Shown here: piece after piece, positions 1-7,279 of the stretch
Layout of the letters: each line of letters starts with the position of its first letter
Numbering within the stretch: position 1 is the stretch's first letter
Origin: SLHU01 sp009929975
Lineage (GTDB): Bacteria > Bacillota > Clostridia > Saccharofermentanales > UBA5734
Direction of reading: 5' to 3'
DNA length: 64,000 nt
Assembly: GCA_040776905.1 (NCBI GenBank)
Contig: JAXGZQ010000001.1
Coordinates: 682,001 to 746,000 of the forward strand
The notes under the pieces: model-generated
Seen by the model: the letters and a program-made list of their open reading frames with translations, nothing else
Told to the model about the DNA's origin: nothing
Databases searched by the model: none
Program-made: the position numbers and the translations under genes

Positions 1-1
1 T

Positions 2-1042
2 TTCAAGGGATCGATTGAGGAAATACACCGTCCGCAGGATCCGTCTGAGCTGCCCGGGCATCCGGTATACACCTTCCGCCAGGAAAATACCCGGCTGACC
101 GCGCTGATCGAGGATCGCATCAACCGGCAGCTCGCTTCATTCAGGGAACAGCCCTCGAAGGCACTGCAGGAAAAACTTCTGGCAGACCTCGACCAGCTGC
201 TGACCATCGACCGGCATTACCGCCGCAAGGAAAATCTGCTGTTCCCCTATCTGGAAAAGCATGACATAACCGCGCCGCCGCAGGTCATGTGGGGAGTTGA
301 TGATGAGATTCGCGCCATGCTGAAAGAAGCGCGGTCAGCCCTCGCTGACTGGCAGGAAGGCCAGCCTGTCGATGCCACAGCAGCAACCATCAGGGCTGCC
401 CTGGAAAAAACAACAGAAATGATCTTCAAAGAAGAGAATATCCTGTTTCCCATGTCCCTTGATGAGTTGACCAACGATGAATGGCGCCAGATCGCTGAAG
501 ACAGCGATGAGATCGGCTATACGCTGATCCGCAGCGCCCTGTCGTACCCGGATAAGGCAATCCGGACCATGTTCGGCGAACAGGAACGAGGTCGCCCGGT
601 TCAGGAAGCGCCGCAGGAAAGTCTGAAATCAGAAGGGGTGGTCCAGCTGCCTTCCGGTGTCTTCTCACTCACCGAACTGACAGCCATGCTGAACGCCCTG
701 CCCTTTGACATCACCTTTGTGGACAAAGATGATATCGTCAAATATTTTTCCCAGGGCAGCGACCGTATTTTTGAGCGGACCCGTTCGATCATCGGCCGGA
801 AAGTCATCAACTGCCATCCGCCGGCGAGCATGCATGTGGTCGAAGAAATTCTGGCAGACTTCAAAGCTGGCAAACGTGAACATGCTGACTTCTGGATCAA
901 GATGGGCCCCCGCTATGTCCTGATCCGCTACTTCGCGGTCCGCGATCCGCAGGGCGAATTTCTCGGTACACTTGAAGTGACCCAGGACATCGCCCCGATA
1001 CAGGCTATCGACGGCGAAAAACGCCTGCTGGATGAGGGCTGA
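2..1042 (+). CDS. DUF438 / hemerythrin HHE / PAS domain protein, 5' end missing
   Basis: The frame is open without a stop from base 2, and the part before the first ATG (287) already reads as family sequence, so the gene enters from outside the window. The N-terminal part seen here is a hemerythrin-like HHE region (HPVYTF, then HYRRKENLLFPYLEKH), which in this family binds a di-iron centre. A long helical stretch follows, and then a C-terminal PAS-like domain over about the last 120 residues. DUF438-HHE-PAS proteins are common in anaerobic Firmicutes and are thought to sense oxygen, nitric oxide or redox state; the exact role is unknown. The gene converges on mgtC with 2 bases between the stop codons, and its terminator lies inside mgtC. 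Confidence 0.85.
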   Translation, partial: FKGSIEEIHRPQDPSELPGHPVYTFRQENTRLTALIEDRINRQLASFREQPSKALQEKLLADLDQLLTIDRHYRRKENLLFPYLEKHDITAPPQVMWGVDDEIRAMLKEARSALADWQEGQPVDATAATIRAALEKTTEMIFKEENILFPMSLDELTNDEWRQIAEDSDEIGYTLIRSALSYPDKAIRTMFGEQERGRPVQEAPQESLKSEGVVQLPSGVFSLTELTAMLNALPFDITFVDKDDIVKYFSQGSDRIFERTRSIIGRKVINCHPPASMHVVEEILADFKAGKREHADFWIKMGPRYVLIRYFAVRDPQGEFLGTLEVTQDIAPIQAIDGEKRLLDEG

Positions 1043-1044
1043 GA

Positions 1045-1740
1045 TCAGTCATCCAAAACCCGGAGGACAGACGGCAGCTGGTAGATGGATTCTACCAGCT
1101 GCATTTTTCTCAGCGTCTCTCCACGCTGCAGGCTGAGACGAAGATGGATATGCCGGTCACGATGTTCTTCATCTTCCTCCGGCGGCAGGAGTTGGATTCT
1201 GCGCACCTGAATCTGAGTCTGTTCAGCCAGGCGGAGGATTTCAATGACATCCGGACCATAGTGATCGAGCACGACTTGAAGATTGATATTGCCGCGCCGG
1301 CTGGAAATTCGTTTTTCCACACTCTTCAGGGCGATCAGGATGACGAAGGTCAAGGTCGCGGCGATCAGGGCACCGGGGACAAATCCGCTGCCGGCAGCCA
1401 GCCCGATGCAGGCAACCGCCCACAGGCTGGCTGCTGTTGTCAGGCCGCGGACACTGTTGCCGTTGCGGATGATCGTACCGGCACCAAGAAAACCAATGCC
1501 GCTGATAACCTGCGCCCCCAGCCTTGTCGGATCAACATCGGCACCTGACAGACTCATGTACTCACCGGTCAACATCGCCAATGCCGCTCCGATACTGACC
1601 AGGATATGAGTTCTGAAGCCAGCCGGACGACTTGCCTGTTCGCGCTCGTAACCCACCAGAGCGCCAAGCACAAAAGCGATCAGAAGCCGCAGGGCGGCTG
1701 AGCCCATCCACTGCCAGTCCATTGAATTCAGCCAGTCCAT
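1045..1740 (-). CDS. MgtC/SapB family membrane protein
   Basis: A 231-residue membrane protein. The N-terminal half holds several hydrophobic helices with the family signature LGALVGYERE (about residues 25-34), FRTH, and a Gly-rich SGIGFLGAGTI segment. The C-terminal third (from about 145) is a soluble ACT-like domain. MgtC proteins act at the inner membrane. In pathogens they support survival at low magnesium and inhibit F-type ATP synthase; in other bacteria the role is unclear. The start has a strong GGGGGAGG ribosome site. It is the last gene of the minus-strand cluster that begins near 7.05 kb. Its 3' end also carries the terminator of the opposite gene. Confidence 0.88.
   Translation of the reverse strand: MDWLNSMDWQWMGSAALRLLIAFVLGALVGYEREQASRPAGFRTHILVSIGAALAMLTGEYMSLSGADVDPTRLGAQVISGIGFLGAGTIIRNGNSVRGLTTAASLWAVACIGLAAGSGFVPGALIAATLTFVILIALKSVEKRISSRRGNINLQVVLDHYGPDVIEILRLAEQTQIQVRRIQLLPPEEDEEHRDRHIHLRLSLQRGETLRKMQLVESIYQLPSVLRVLDD
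1074..1108 (+). terminator. Intrinsic terminator of the DUF438 gene, inside mgtC
   Basis: A perfect 12-bp inverted repeat (GCAGCTGGTAGA, loop TGGAT, TCTACCAGCTGC) is followed by ATTTTT in the plus direction. It lies 32 bases past the DUF438 stop and wholly inside the 3' coding end of the convergent mgtC gene. Confidence 0.8.
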
Positions 1741-1761
1741 CAGATACCTCCCCCAATGATC

Positions 1762-2838
1762 TTATTCATGAAACAGCGCGGCTGAAATCATCGCCAGATA
1801 ATTGGCTGCCGGCACATAAACCGGGATGCTGTTGCCGGACCCCAGCGCATAGCATCCGGCCGAATCCGTCAGATCCAGAAGCTCAGCGGCGCGGCGATAG
1901 ATATCACGCGGTTCTGCTCTGCAGAGAAAATCCATATCAATACCGCCGAGGATCGAGATCCGGTCACCGTATTCCAGGTATGACTGTTCAACCGGCTGGA
2001 TCTTATCTTCAAAAGAATGCTTCGCGTCATAACGCATCATATCGATGACATCATCCATGACAGAACGGAGATTGCCGCAGGAATGGAGTATCGCCGGTTT
2101 CCCCTGTGCGTGGATCACCTCAACGATCCTCTGATGCCAGGGAAACACATAACGGCGCATATCATCAACCGACAGCATCGTCTGGCTGTTAAAGCCCCAG
2201 TCATCATTCGAGATCAGGGCACCGACGGTCTCAAAAGCAGCTGAATGGCGATAATACTCTACGAGACGGCTGCCGACGGCGTCAAACAGATCGCGTGCCA
2301 GTTCCGGTTCATCGGTCAGCATGTAACACAGGCTTTCATATCCGGCCAGTTCAATGACATTTTCCAGAACTCCTCCGGGTCCATAAACGATCGCACGCAT
2401 TCCCTCCGGTAAAAAATTCCGGATGGACTCCAGTCTTGAATAATCGGCCTGGTCAGGGTCCGGCCAGGCATACTGCTCAAAATCGCTCCTGTCTGTGATG
2501 ACAGCGCCTTCGTTGATCGAAACCGTCGCGCCGCCCGCTTTCATTCTGCGGCCGGAATGGAAGTAGAAATCCGGAGTCGCGTGCAGTGTCACGTAGTCAT
2601 AGCCGGCATGGCGAAACGCGGTGACCTGATGTTTCAGGGCCGCCATGTCGTCAGCTTCCGCCACGTCTTGCCGGTCGGCCAGCCGTCCGTATAGTTCGTC
2701 ATTCATGAATAATTCAAACAGCACCGGCCGATCCGGCCGACCACCTCTGAGAACACGCATCAGCTGACTGAAATCAGGTGTTCTTTCAAACTGCCGATGA
2801 TAAGTGATTTCGGTAAACAATGGATTGAACGGTTTCAT
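1762..2838 (-). CDS. Uroporphyrinogen decarboxylase (URO-D) family protein
   Basis: A 358-residue protein with the URO-D TIM-barrel pattern (YGPGGVLENVIELAGYE, then HSCGN with Cys at about 254). HSCGN resembles the zinc-binding segment of the corrinoid methyltransferases of this superfamily (MtaA/MtbA type) rather than the heme enzyme, and no heme genes lie nearby. A methyl-transfer role is therefore possible, but the substrate cannot be read from the sequence and no corrinoid protein is adjacent. The segment GNSIPVYVP near the end lacks the last Cys that some relatives use. The start is backed by a GGGGGGAATAAGG ribosome site. Confidence 0.75.
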   Translation of the reverse strand: MKPFNPLFTEITYHRQFERTPDFSQLMRVLRGGRPDRPVLFELFMNDELYGRLADRQDVAEADDMAALKHQVTAFRHAGYDYVTLHATPDFYFHSGRRMKAGGATVSINEGAVITDRSDFEQYAWPDPDQADYSRLESIRNFLPEGMRAIVYGPGGVLENVIELAGYESLCYMLTDEPELARDLFDAVGSRLVEYYRHSAAFETVGALISNDDWGFNSQTMLSVDDMRRYVFPWHQRIVEVIHAQGKPAILHSCGNLRSVMDDVIDMMRYDAKHSFEDKIQPVEQSYLEYGDRISILGGIDMDFLCRAEPRDIYRRAAELLDLTDSAGCYALGSGNSIPVYVPAANYLAMISAALFHE

Positions 2839-2905
2839 CCTTATTCCCCCCCTTTTCTGGCAGTCCCGCGGTTTTTGTGCAAGTCACCGTCATGAGCAGA
2901 CCGGA

Positions 2906-3352
2906 CTAGAACCAGATAATCCGGTCAGCCCGGCGCATCTGTTCGAGCAGCTCAGTCAGCGGCACCGCGCGGCCGATCGTCGCACCGGCCTCCGGGTGGG
3001 CGGCCAGACTGGTTTCACAGATCATCAGACAGCTGCCATTCGTCTGCAGCTGCCGCATCTGTTCAAGAACGGGCGAACCTTCTGCAGCAAGCCGGACACC
3101 GCGATGGTAGAAAAGTATGGCTTCAGGCGGTTCCGGATGACGCACCAGCGCATTGACCGCCTCAATTAGAAGATGTCGTCCCAGCTCATCATCCCCATCA
3201 CCCAGCTGGTCGGAACGAAAGACAACGGTCAGTTTGTCTGACCAGGCCTCATCCAGTTCCAGCAGGGCGGATGGCACATGGAGCTCGCTGCGCGGATGAT
3301 CAGCGGCTGAAACGGTATCAAGTGCCAGCTTATTCTTCCTGTTTCCGGTCAT
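2906..3352 (-). CDS. Solo YedF C-terminal-like (DsrE fold) domain protein
   Basis: A 148-residue protein. The start at 3352 is preferred over an upstream start that would run into the DUF6062 gene, because AGGTG lies 5 bases before this ATG. The region LTVVFRSDQLGDGDDELGRHL followed by ILFYHRGVRLAAEGSPVLEQM matches the C-terminal half of YedF, a sulfurtransferase-like protein often tied to selenium metabolism. The N-terminal TusA domain of full YedF is absent. The usual CGTC pair reads CETS here, so only one Cys remains. No selD or selA is visible. It lies 13 bases after DUF6062. The function is unknown. Confidence 0.65.
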   Translation of the reverse strand: MTGNRKNKLALDTVSAADHPRSELHVPSALLELDEAWSDKLTVVFRSDQLGDGDDELGRHLLIEAVNALVRHPEPPEAILFYHRGVRLAAEGSPVLEQMRQLQTNGSCLMICETSLAAHPEAGATIGRAVPLTELLEQMRRADRIIWF

Positions 3353-3365
3353 CGCTTCACCTCTG

Positions 3366-4118
3366 TCACTTATTCGATTTGCGTTCAAAGCCACCCGACA
3401 ACCGACGGATGGACCGCGGCAGCGCATCTTTACTGTTTTTCCAGCTTTTGTCCGAATTCCGATAATCAAATTTCAACGTGTACCATTCCACATCATCAGT
3501 CAGGGTTTCCAGGCAACGGCGCTGCAGGGAAGCCAGCGCGGGCATGAAAACAGATACCTGATTCTGGCTGAGATGCCGGGAGGCACCCTCGACCAGAAGC
3601 GAAAGATGGGGAAGGCAGTATCCCGGGCCGTGATCAAAGGTCTCCCGAAAGGCCGGATCCTGGAAATACTGGTAGAAGATGACATCAAGATAACGTTCCA
3701 TCGTCTGGCTCAGACGATCGCAGATCGCACAGTCGGCCTCCCGGACGCTGATTGCGCGGGCCGTCGCGGCCAGCCTGTCCTTATAATCTTTTTCCCGGCC
3801 GCTGAGCAGGGTCCGTCGCCCGACGGCCGCGGCCCCGTCAAGCTGGGTCAGCAAGTCCGCGCTGACATCTTTGAGATGTGTATGCAGCGTCAGACCCAAA
3901 CCCAGCCGATTCGATTCTGACGCGTAAAGGGCCTGCAGATGCTCTCGGCAGAACCCTTTCTGGTTGGTCGTTTTCCTGACATCCGGTTCCATCAGGGCCG
4001 GCCCGAGATAATACTCGAGCAGCTGCTGGTCCAGTGTCATCTGCAGCGCACACAGCGGGCACTCGCCACCGGCCTGATAAGCGTCATTAACCGGAATGGT
4101 GTAGATTGTTTCTTTCAT
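3366..4118 (-). CDS. DUF6062 family protein, cysteine-rich
   Basis: A 250-residue soluble protein with no signal or membrane segment. It has two similar halves. Each begins with a Cys pair (CPLC at 20-23; CAIC near 130) followed by a Cys-x-x-His segment (GFCREH near 57; GYCLPHL near 168). This suggests two metal-binding units, perhaps zinc. I recall the family as DUF6062, found in anaerobic Firmicutes; no function is known. The gene starts 6 bases from the stop of the P-loop/Asp23 gene, so the two are probably translated from one message. Confidence 0.65.
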   Translation of the reverse strand: MKETIYTIPVNDAYQAGGECPLCALQMTLDQQLLEYYLGPALMEPDVRKTTNQKGFCREHLQALYASESNRLGLGLTLHTHLKDVSADLLTQLDGAAAVGRRTLLSGREKDYKDRLAATARAISVREADCAICDRLSQTMERYLDVIFYQYFQDPAFRETFDHGPGYCLPHLSLLVEGASRHLSQNQVSVFMPALASLQRRCLETLTDDVEWYTLKFDYRNSDKSWKNSKDALPRSIRRLSGGFERKSNK

Positions 4119-4124
4119 GCTGCC

Positions 4125-5195
4125 TCATTTCTGTACACCGGCATGAATGACACGCCGGGCTTTCACATTGACCGATATCACATTGATTGATGTATAATCC
4201 TCGACAATCTGGCTGATCCGCCGTTGGACCTCAGACAGGACCTGTTGGGCGTTGTATCCGTAGATAAGTGCCAGATCAAGGTGCAGGATCACGCCATATA
4301 CTTCGTTGTCCGCGGCAAATTGATCGAGAGCGGCCACACCGGGAATTTTCCGCAGCGCGATCGCGATCATCATCCGCATCGCCTCATCGGAAATTGAATA
4401 ACTGCCCAGAGCGGAGAAAGTCGGTCGGACAACTGTCCGCTCCTGTTCAGGGTGGACCGCGGCCACCCCCCGCTCTCTTTCCCAGCGGCGGCGCAGCCGG
4501 GAAATCGGATCAGCAAAATACCCGGAAAATTCATGTTTTATTTCCATACTGGGCACAGGAATGGTATGCCGGCCTTCCGTCATGCGGGTCTGCTTGGCCA
4601 GCCGCATCTCCTCATCCGTGCTGACGTCCTCGATGCGGATCAGCATTGACGGCGGGTTGAGCCAAAGATTGCGGCAGATTTTTTCCAGCATCCCATCAGA
4701 TGTGCCGAGAATCATCAGGGTCGTCGGATGATGCTCGATCAGCGCCCGCCGGACATTGGCCGCACGTGTTTCATCGACGAACAGGGCCTGGCGGACTGAC
4801 TCAAGCCTGGAATTGGCTTTCTTGGCTGATGTCCCGGCGATAATCCGATTCCCCCGGATCAGCAGGCCGTCATCGATGAGATAGTCAATTTGATGTTTTT
4901 GCGCGATCGCACTGGCCCGCGTACTCTTGCCGGTCCCACTCGGTCCGATGAAAGCGATCACCGCGATGTCAGCCAGTACCGTGCGCATGTCATCGGCCTG
5001 CAGACTGGCTTCCGTCTGAGCGCGGCTGGCGTAGCTGCGATTGACCGCGTCAGCGATCCGCACGATGGTTTTCAGCGGTCCCGTCCTGTCTTTGGCGGCC
5101 ATCCCTTCCTGCTGTTCATGGCCGGGCACGCGGTCAGCACCCGAAGACTTCTCTTCAGGCTGAAACCGATGGAATCTGTTGAATCGCCGTGCCAA
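4125..5195 (-). CDS. P-loop ATPase/kinase-like domain fused to Asp23/Gls24 domain
   Basis: A 356-residue protein with a TTG start backed by GAGGT 6 bases upstream; M32 or M70 are possible later starts. Residues 84-91 form a Walker A loop (GPSGTGKS) in a kinase-like domain, with IDDGLLI and TLMILGTSDG after it. Residues about 240-350 form an Asp23/Gls24 domain (SYSISDEAMRMMIAIALRK; the end LHLDLALIYGYNAQQVLSEV). Asp23 proteins alone are alkaline-shock or envelope-stress proteins linked to the membrane. Joining them to a nucleotide-binding domain suggests an ATP- or GTP-dependent switch, which is inference. It lies 24 bases after yebC. Confidence 0.75.
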   Translation of the reverse strand: MARRFNRFHRFQPEEKSSGADRVPGHEQQEGMAAKDRTGPLKTIVRIADAVNRSYASRAQTEASLQADDMRTVLADIAVIAFIGPSGTGKSTRASAIAQKHQIDYLIDDGLLIRGNRIIAGTSAKKANSRLESVRQALFVDETRAANVRRALIEHHPTTLMILGTSDGMLEKICRNLWLNPPSMLIRIEDVSTDEEMRLAKQTRMTEGRHTIPVPSMEIKHEFSGYFADPISRLRRRWERERGVAAVHPEQERTVVRPTFSALGSYSISDEAMRMMIAIALRKIPGVAALDQFAADNEVYGVILHLDLALIYGYNAQQVLSEVQRRISQIVEDYTSINVISVNVKARRVIHAGVQK

Positions 5196-5219
5196 TCGTC
5201 TACCTCACTGTTCCTTTCA

Positions 5220-5942
5220 TCAGCGTGACCAGTTATGGAAAACATCCTGTACATCATCATGCTCTTCCAGCCGGTCGATCAATTTCTCCATCTGCCCGGC
5301 CGCTTCTTCTTCTTCCAGGTCAACCCAGGTCAGCGGCACCGGCCCGACCGACTCGTCGAGAATCTGATAGCGTGTCCGCAAGGCCTCTCTGACGGAGTCA
5401 TAGGCTGAAGGGTCTGTTGTGATCTCGAATACATCATCCTCCGCGGAAAAATCATCCGCACCGGCTTCAAGTGCTTCCATCAGAACCGTTTCTTCATCGA
5501 GATCATCCGTCTTCTCAATGATGATGACTCCTTTTTCTTCAAATTGAAAACTGACACAGCCCGGCGTGCCAAGATTTCCGCCAAATTTATCGAAAATATG
5601 CCGGACATCACCGCCGGTCCGGTTGCGGTTATCCGTCAGCGCACGGACCATGACCGCGATACCGCCGATACCATAGCCCTCATACACGACTTCTTCGTAA
5701 TTATCGGCCTCATCGGATCCAGCCGCCTTCTTGATACTGCGCTGGATATTGTCATTTGGCATATTCACCGACTTTGCCTTGGCGATGACATCTTTCAGCC
5801 GGCTGTTCGTTTCCGGGTCCGCGCCGCCGTTCTTGACCGCGACCTGTATTTCCCGGCCTATTTTTGTAAAGACCGCACCACGCTGAGCATCCGCGGCTCC
5901 CTTTTTACGTTTGATATTATTCCATTTTGAATGACCTGACAT
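5220..5942 (-). CDS. YebC/PmpR family protein
   Basis: A 240-residue protein of standard family length. It begins with the near-invariant MSGHSKWNNIKRKKGAAD and carries MPNDNIQRSIKKAAG and GGIAVMVRALTDNRNRT. Members were annotated as DNA-binding regulators; some YebC proteins act on the ribosome to relieve stalling at proline stretches. The many Pro-rich linkers encoded in this window would make such an activity useful, though this is only a suggestion. The neighbour is the Asp23 fusion rather than the ruvCAB genes often found next to yebC. Confidence 0.93.
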   Translation of the reverse strand: MSGHSKWNNIKRKKGAADAQRGAVFTKIGREIQVAVKNGGADPETNSRLKDVIAKAKSVNMPNDNIQRSIKKAAGSDEADNYEEVVYEGYGIGGIAVMVRALTDNRNRTGGDVRHIFDKFGGNLGTPGCVSFQFEEKGVIIIEKTDDLDEETVLMEALEAGADDFSAEDDVFEITTDPSAYDSVREALRTRYQILDESVGPVPLTWVDLEEEEAAGQMEKLIDRLEEHDDVQDVFHNWSR

Positions 5943-5971
5943 TGTCTTCCTCCTATCATCGTACGAATAAG

Positions 5972-6637
5972 CTAATGGTTCACGGCATCCGCTGGAGGAG
6001 GATCCGGCGGAGGAAGCGGCAGATAGATCGTATCAGCCGGTTCAATCAAAGCCGCGCCCGCTGTCAGATCGGCGCAGTCGCTGGACAGACGGACAGACTG
6101 GTCGAGCGGAACGGCGGCGACAATCTCGACATCCATACCATAACTGACAATGTTGTAGCGGATCCGCGCCTGGTCAAGGTAGCGCTTCATTCGATCAAGA
6201 TGACCGTATTCGATCACAATCCGATGGCGGCGGCACAGTTGGTAATCAGCGATTTGCGCGGCATCGACGGCCAGTGCGGCGCTGCCGCCGTAAGCCCTGA
6301 CCAGCCCTCCCGCACCCAGTTGGATCCCGCCATAATAGCGGGTCACGACAATAGCGGTTTGAATCAGATTGTTTTTCAAAAGGACATTCATCACCGGCAT
6401 GCCGGCGGTCCCCTGCGGTTCTCCGTCATCTGAATAACGCTGCAGATGAAGATCACGGCCGAGAAGCCAGGCGAAAACGTGATGCGAGGCATCAGGATAT
6501 TGCTGGCGGACCGATTCAATGAACCCTGTCGCGTCGTCCTCATGATCGATCGGCTGACAGGTTGCGATAAAGCGCGATTTTCGTTCCTCCATCTCGATCT
6601 GAGCGTATTGCTTGACTGAACGGTACGACAGAAGCAT
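5972..6637 (-). CDS. YigZ/IMPACT family protein
   Basis: A 221-residue protein. The N-terminal UPF0029 (IMPACT) domain shows KSRFIATCQPI, then DDGEPQGTAGMPVMNVL and VVTRYYGGIQLGAGGLVRAYG, which are family signatures. The C-terminal domain from about 140 is ferredoxin-like, as in YigZ. The IMPACT relative in eukaryotes modulates the GCN2 kinase; the bacterial role is unsettled. It lies 3 bases after the Nudix gene, so the two are co-transcribed. Confidence 0.9.
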   Translation of the reverse strand: MLLSYRSVKQYAQIEMEERKSRFIATCQPIDHEDDATGFIESVRQQYPDASHHVFAWLLGRDLHLQRYSDDGEPQGTAGMPVMNVLLKNNLIQTAIVVTRYYGGIQLGAGGLVRAYGGSAALAVDAAQIADYQLCRRHRIVIEYGHLDRMKRYLDQARIRYNIVSYGMDVEIVAAVPLDQSVRLSSDCADLTAGAALIEPADTIYLPLPPPDPPPADAVNH

Positions 6638-6640
6638 GAT

Positions 6641-7054
6641 CTACAACAGAGCCCGGTATTTCTGATAGGCGACAGCCAGCAGCGACCGATCCTGGCTGTA
6701 CGTAATTTTATCCATCGCGTCTTCAATTTTGAAGAAGCCGCCTTCAGAAAATTTCTCCACCGGATCCGGTGTCACTGCCTCGTCATCAGTTTCCATGATG
6801 AACCAGCTGATTTTGTTGCAGACAGGACGCTGACGCGAAATGGAATAAAATTCATAATTGGTGTGACCCGTCGACGAAATGATCCTGCCGGCTACACCGG
6901 CTTCCTGGCGGACCCGATCCACCGCGACCATTTCCGGAGTCTGGCTGCTGCGGATGACGCCTTTGGGAAAGACCCACTCATTTTTCTCGTTCAGCAGCAG
7001 CAGCACCTTATCATCACGAAAAACAAGCCCACCCGCGCAATTTCTAACCAGCAT
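6641..7054 (-). CDS. Nudix-fold protein with a degenerate Nudix box
   Basis: A 137-residue protein. The start at 7054 is chosen because AAAGGGG lies just upstream and the family sequence starts there. The fold is clear (GGLVFRDDKVLLLLNEKNEW, VFPKG, and a C-terminal helix). The catalytic box is altered: the expected REUxEExGU reads DRVRQEAGV, so the first Glu of RE and one Glu of EE are missing, and the spacing after the Gly is changed. Pyrophosphohydrolase activity is therefore doubtful and a binding role is possible. It is the first gene of the minus-strand cluster and has its own promoter at 7140-7168. Confidence 0.75.
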   Translation of the reverse strand: MLVRNCAGGLVFRDDKVLLLLNEKNEWVFPKGVIRSSQTPEMVAVDRVRQEAGVAGRIISSTGHTNYEFYSISRQRPVCNKISWFIMETDDEAVTPDPVEKFSEGGFFKIEDAMDKITYSQDRSLLAVAYQKYRALL

Positions 7055-7139
7055 GCCATTTCCCCTTTCGTTCGACCGAGTCCGGCACCTGCCCGATTCT
7101 ACTGAAACGGGCGCTGTCAGCGCCTGATATTCCGATCTC

Positions 7140-7168
7140 ATTCTAGCATGAAAGGCGGACTCGAACAA
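7140..7168 (-). promoter_or_regulatory. Promoter of the Nudix-to-mgtC cluster
   Basis: On the minus strand TTGTTC (7163-7168) and TAGAAT (7140-7145) are 17 bases apart, and TGC before the -10 gives an extended -10. It is the best promoter for the eight-gene minus-strand cluster. Confidence 0.6.
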
Positions 7169-7203
7169 TCTGGCCGGAGCCTGCGTCAAAATGGTCAGAC
7201 TGC

Positions 7204-7232
7204 TTATCAACAGCGGCTGGCTGTGATATAGT
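7204..7232 (+). promoter_or_regulatory. Promoter of the DUF4015 lipoprotein gene
   Basis: TTATCA (7204-7209) and TATAGT (7227-7232) are 17 bases apart and lie 48 bases before the start codon. Confidence 0.55.
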
Positions 7233-7279
7233 AATCGGGGCAATACCAATCAGCCAACTTATCCATTCCGGAGGTTTTT

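Noticed and set aside
287..1042. A complete gene starting at ATG 287
   Set aside because: The reading frame is open from base 2 and the upstream part matches hemerythrin sequence, so the gene is truncated by the window edge.
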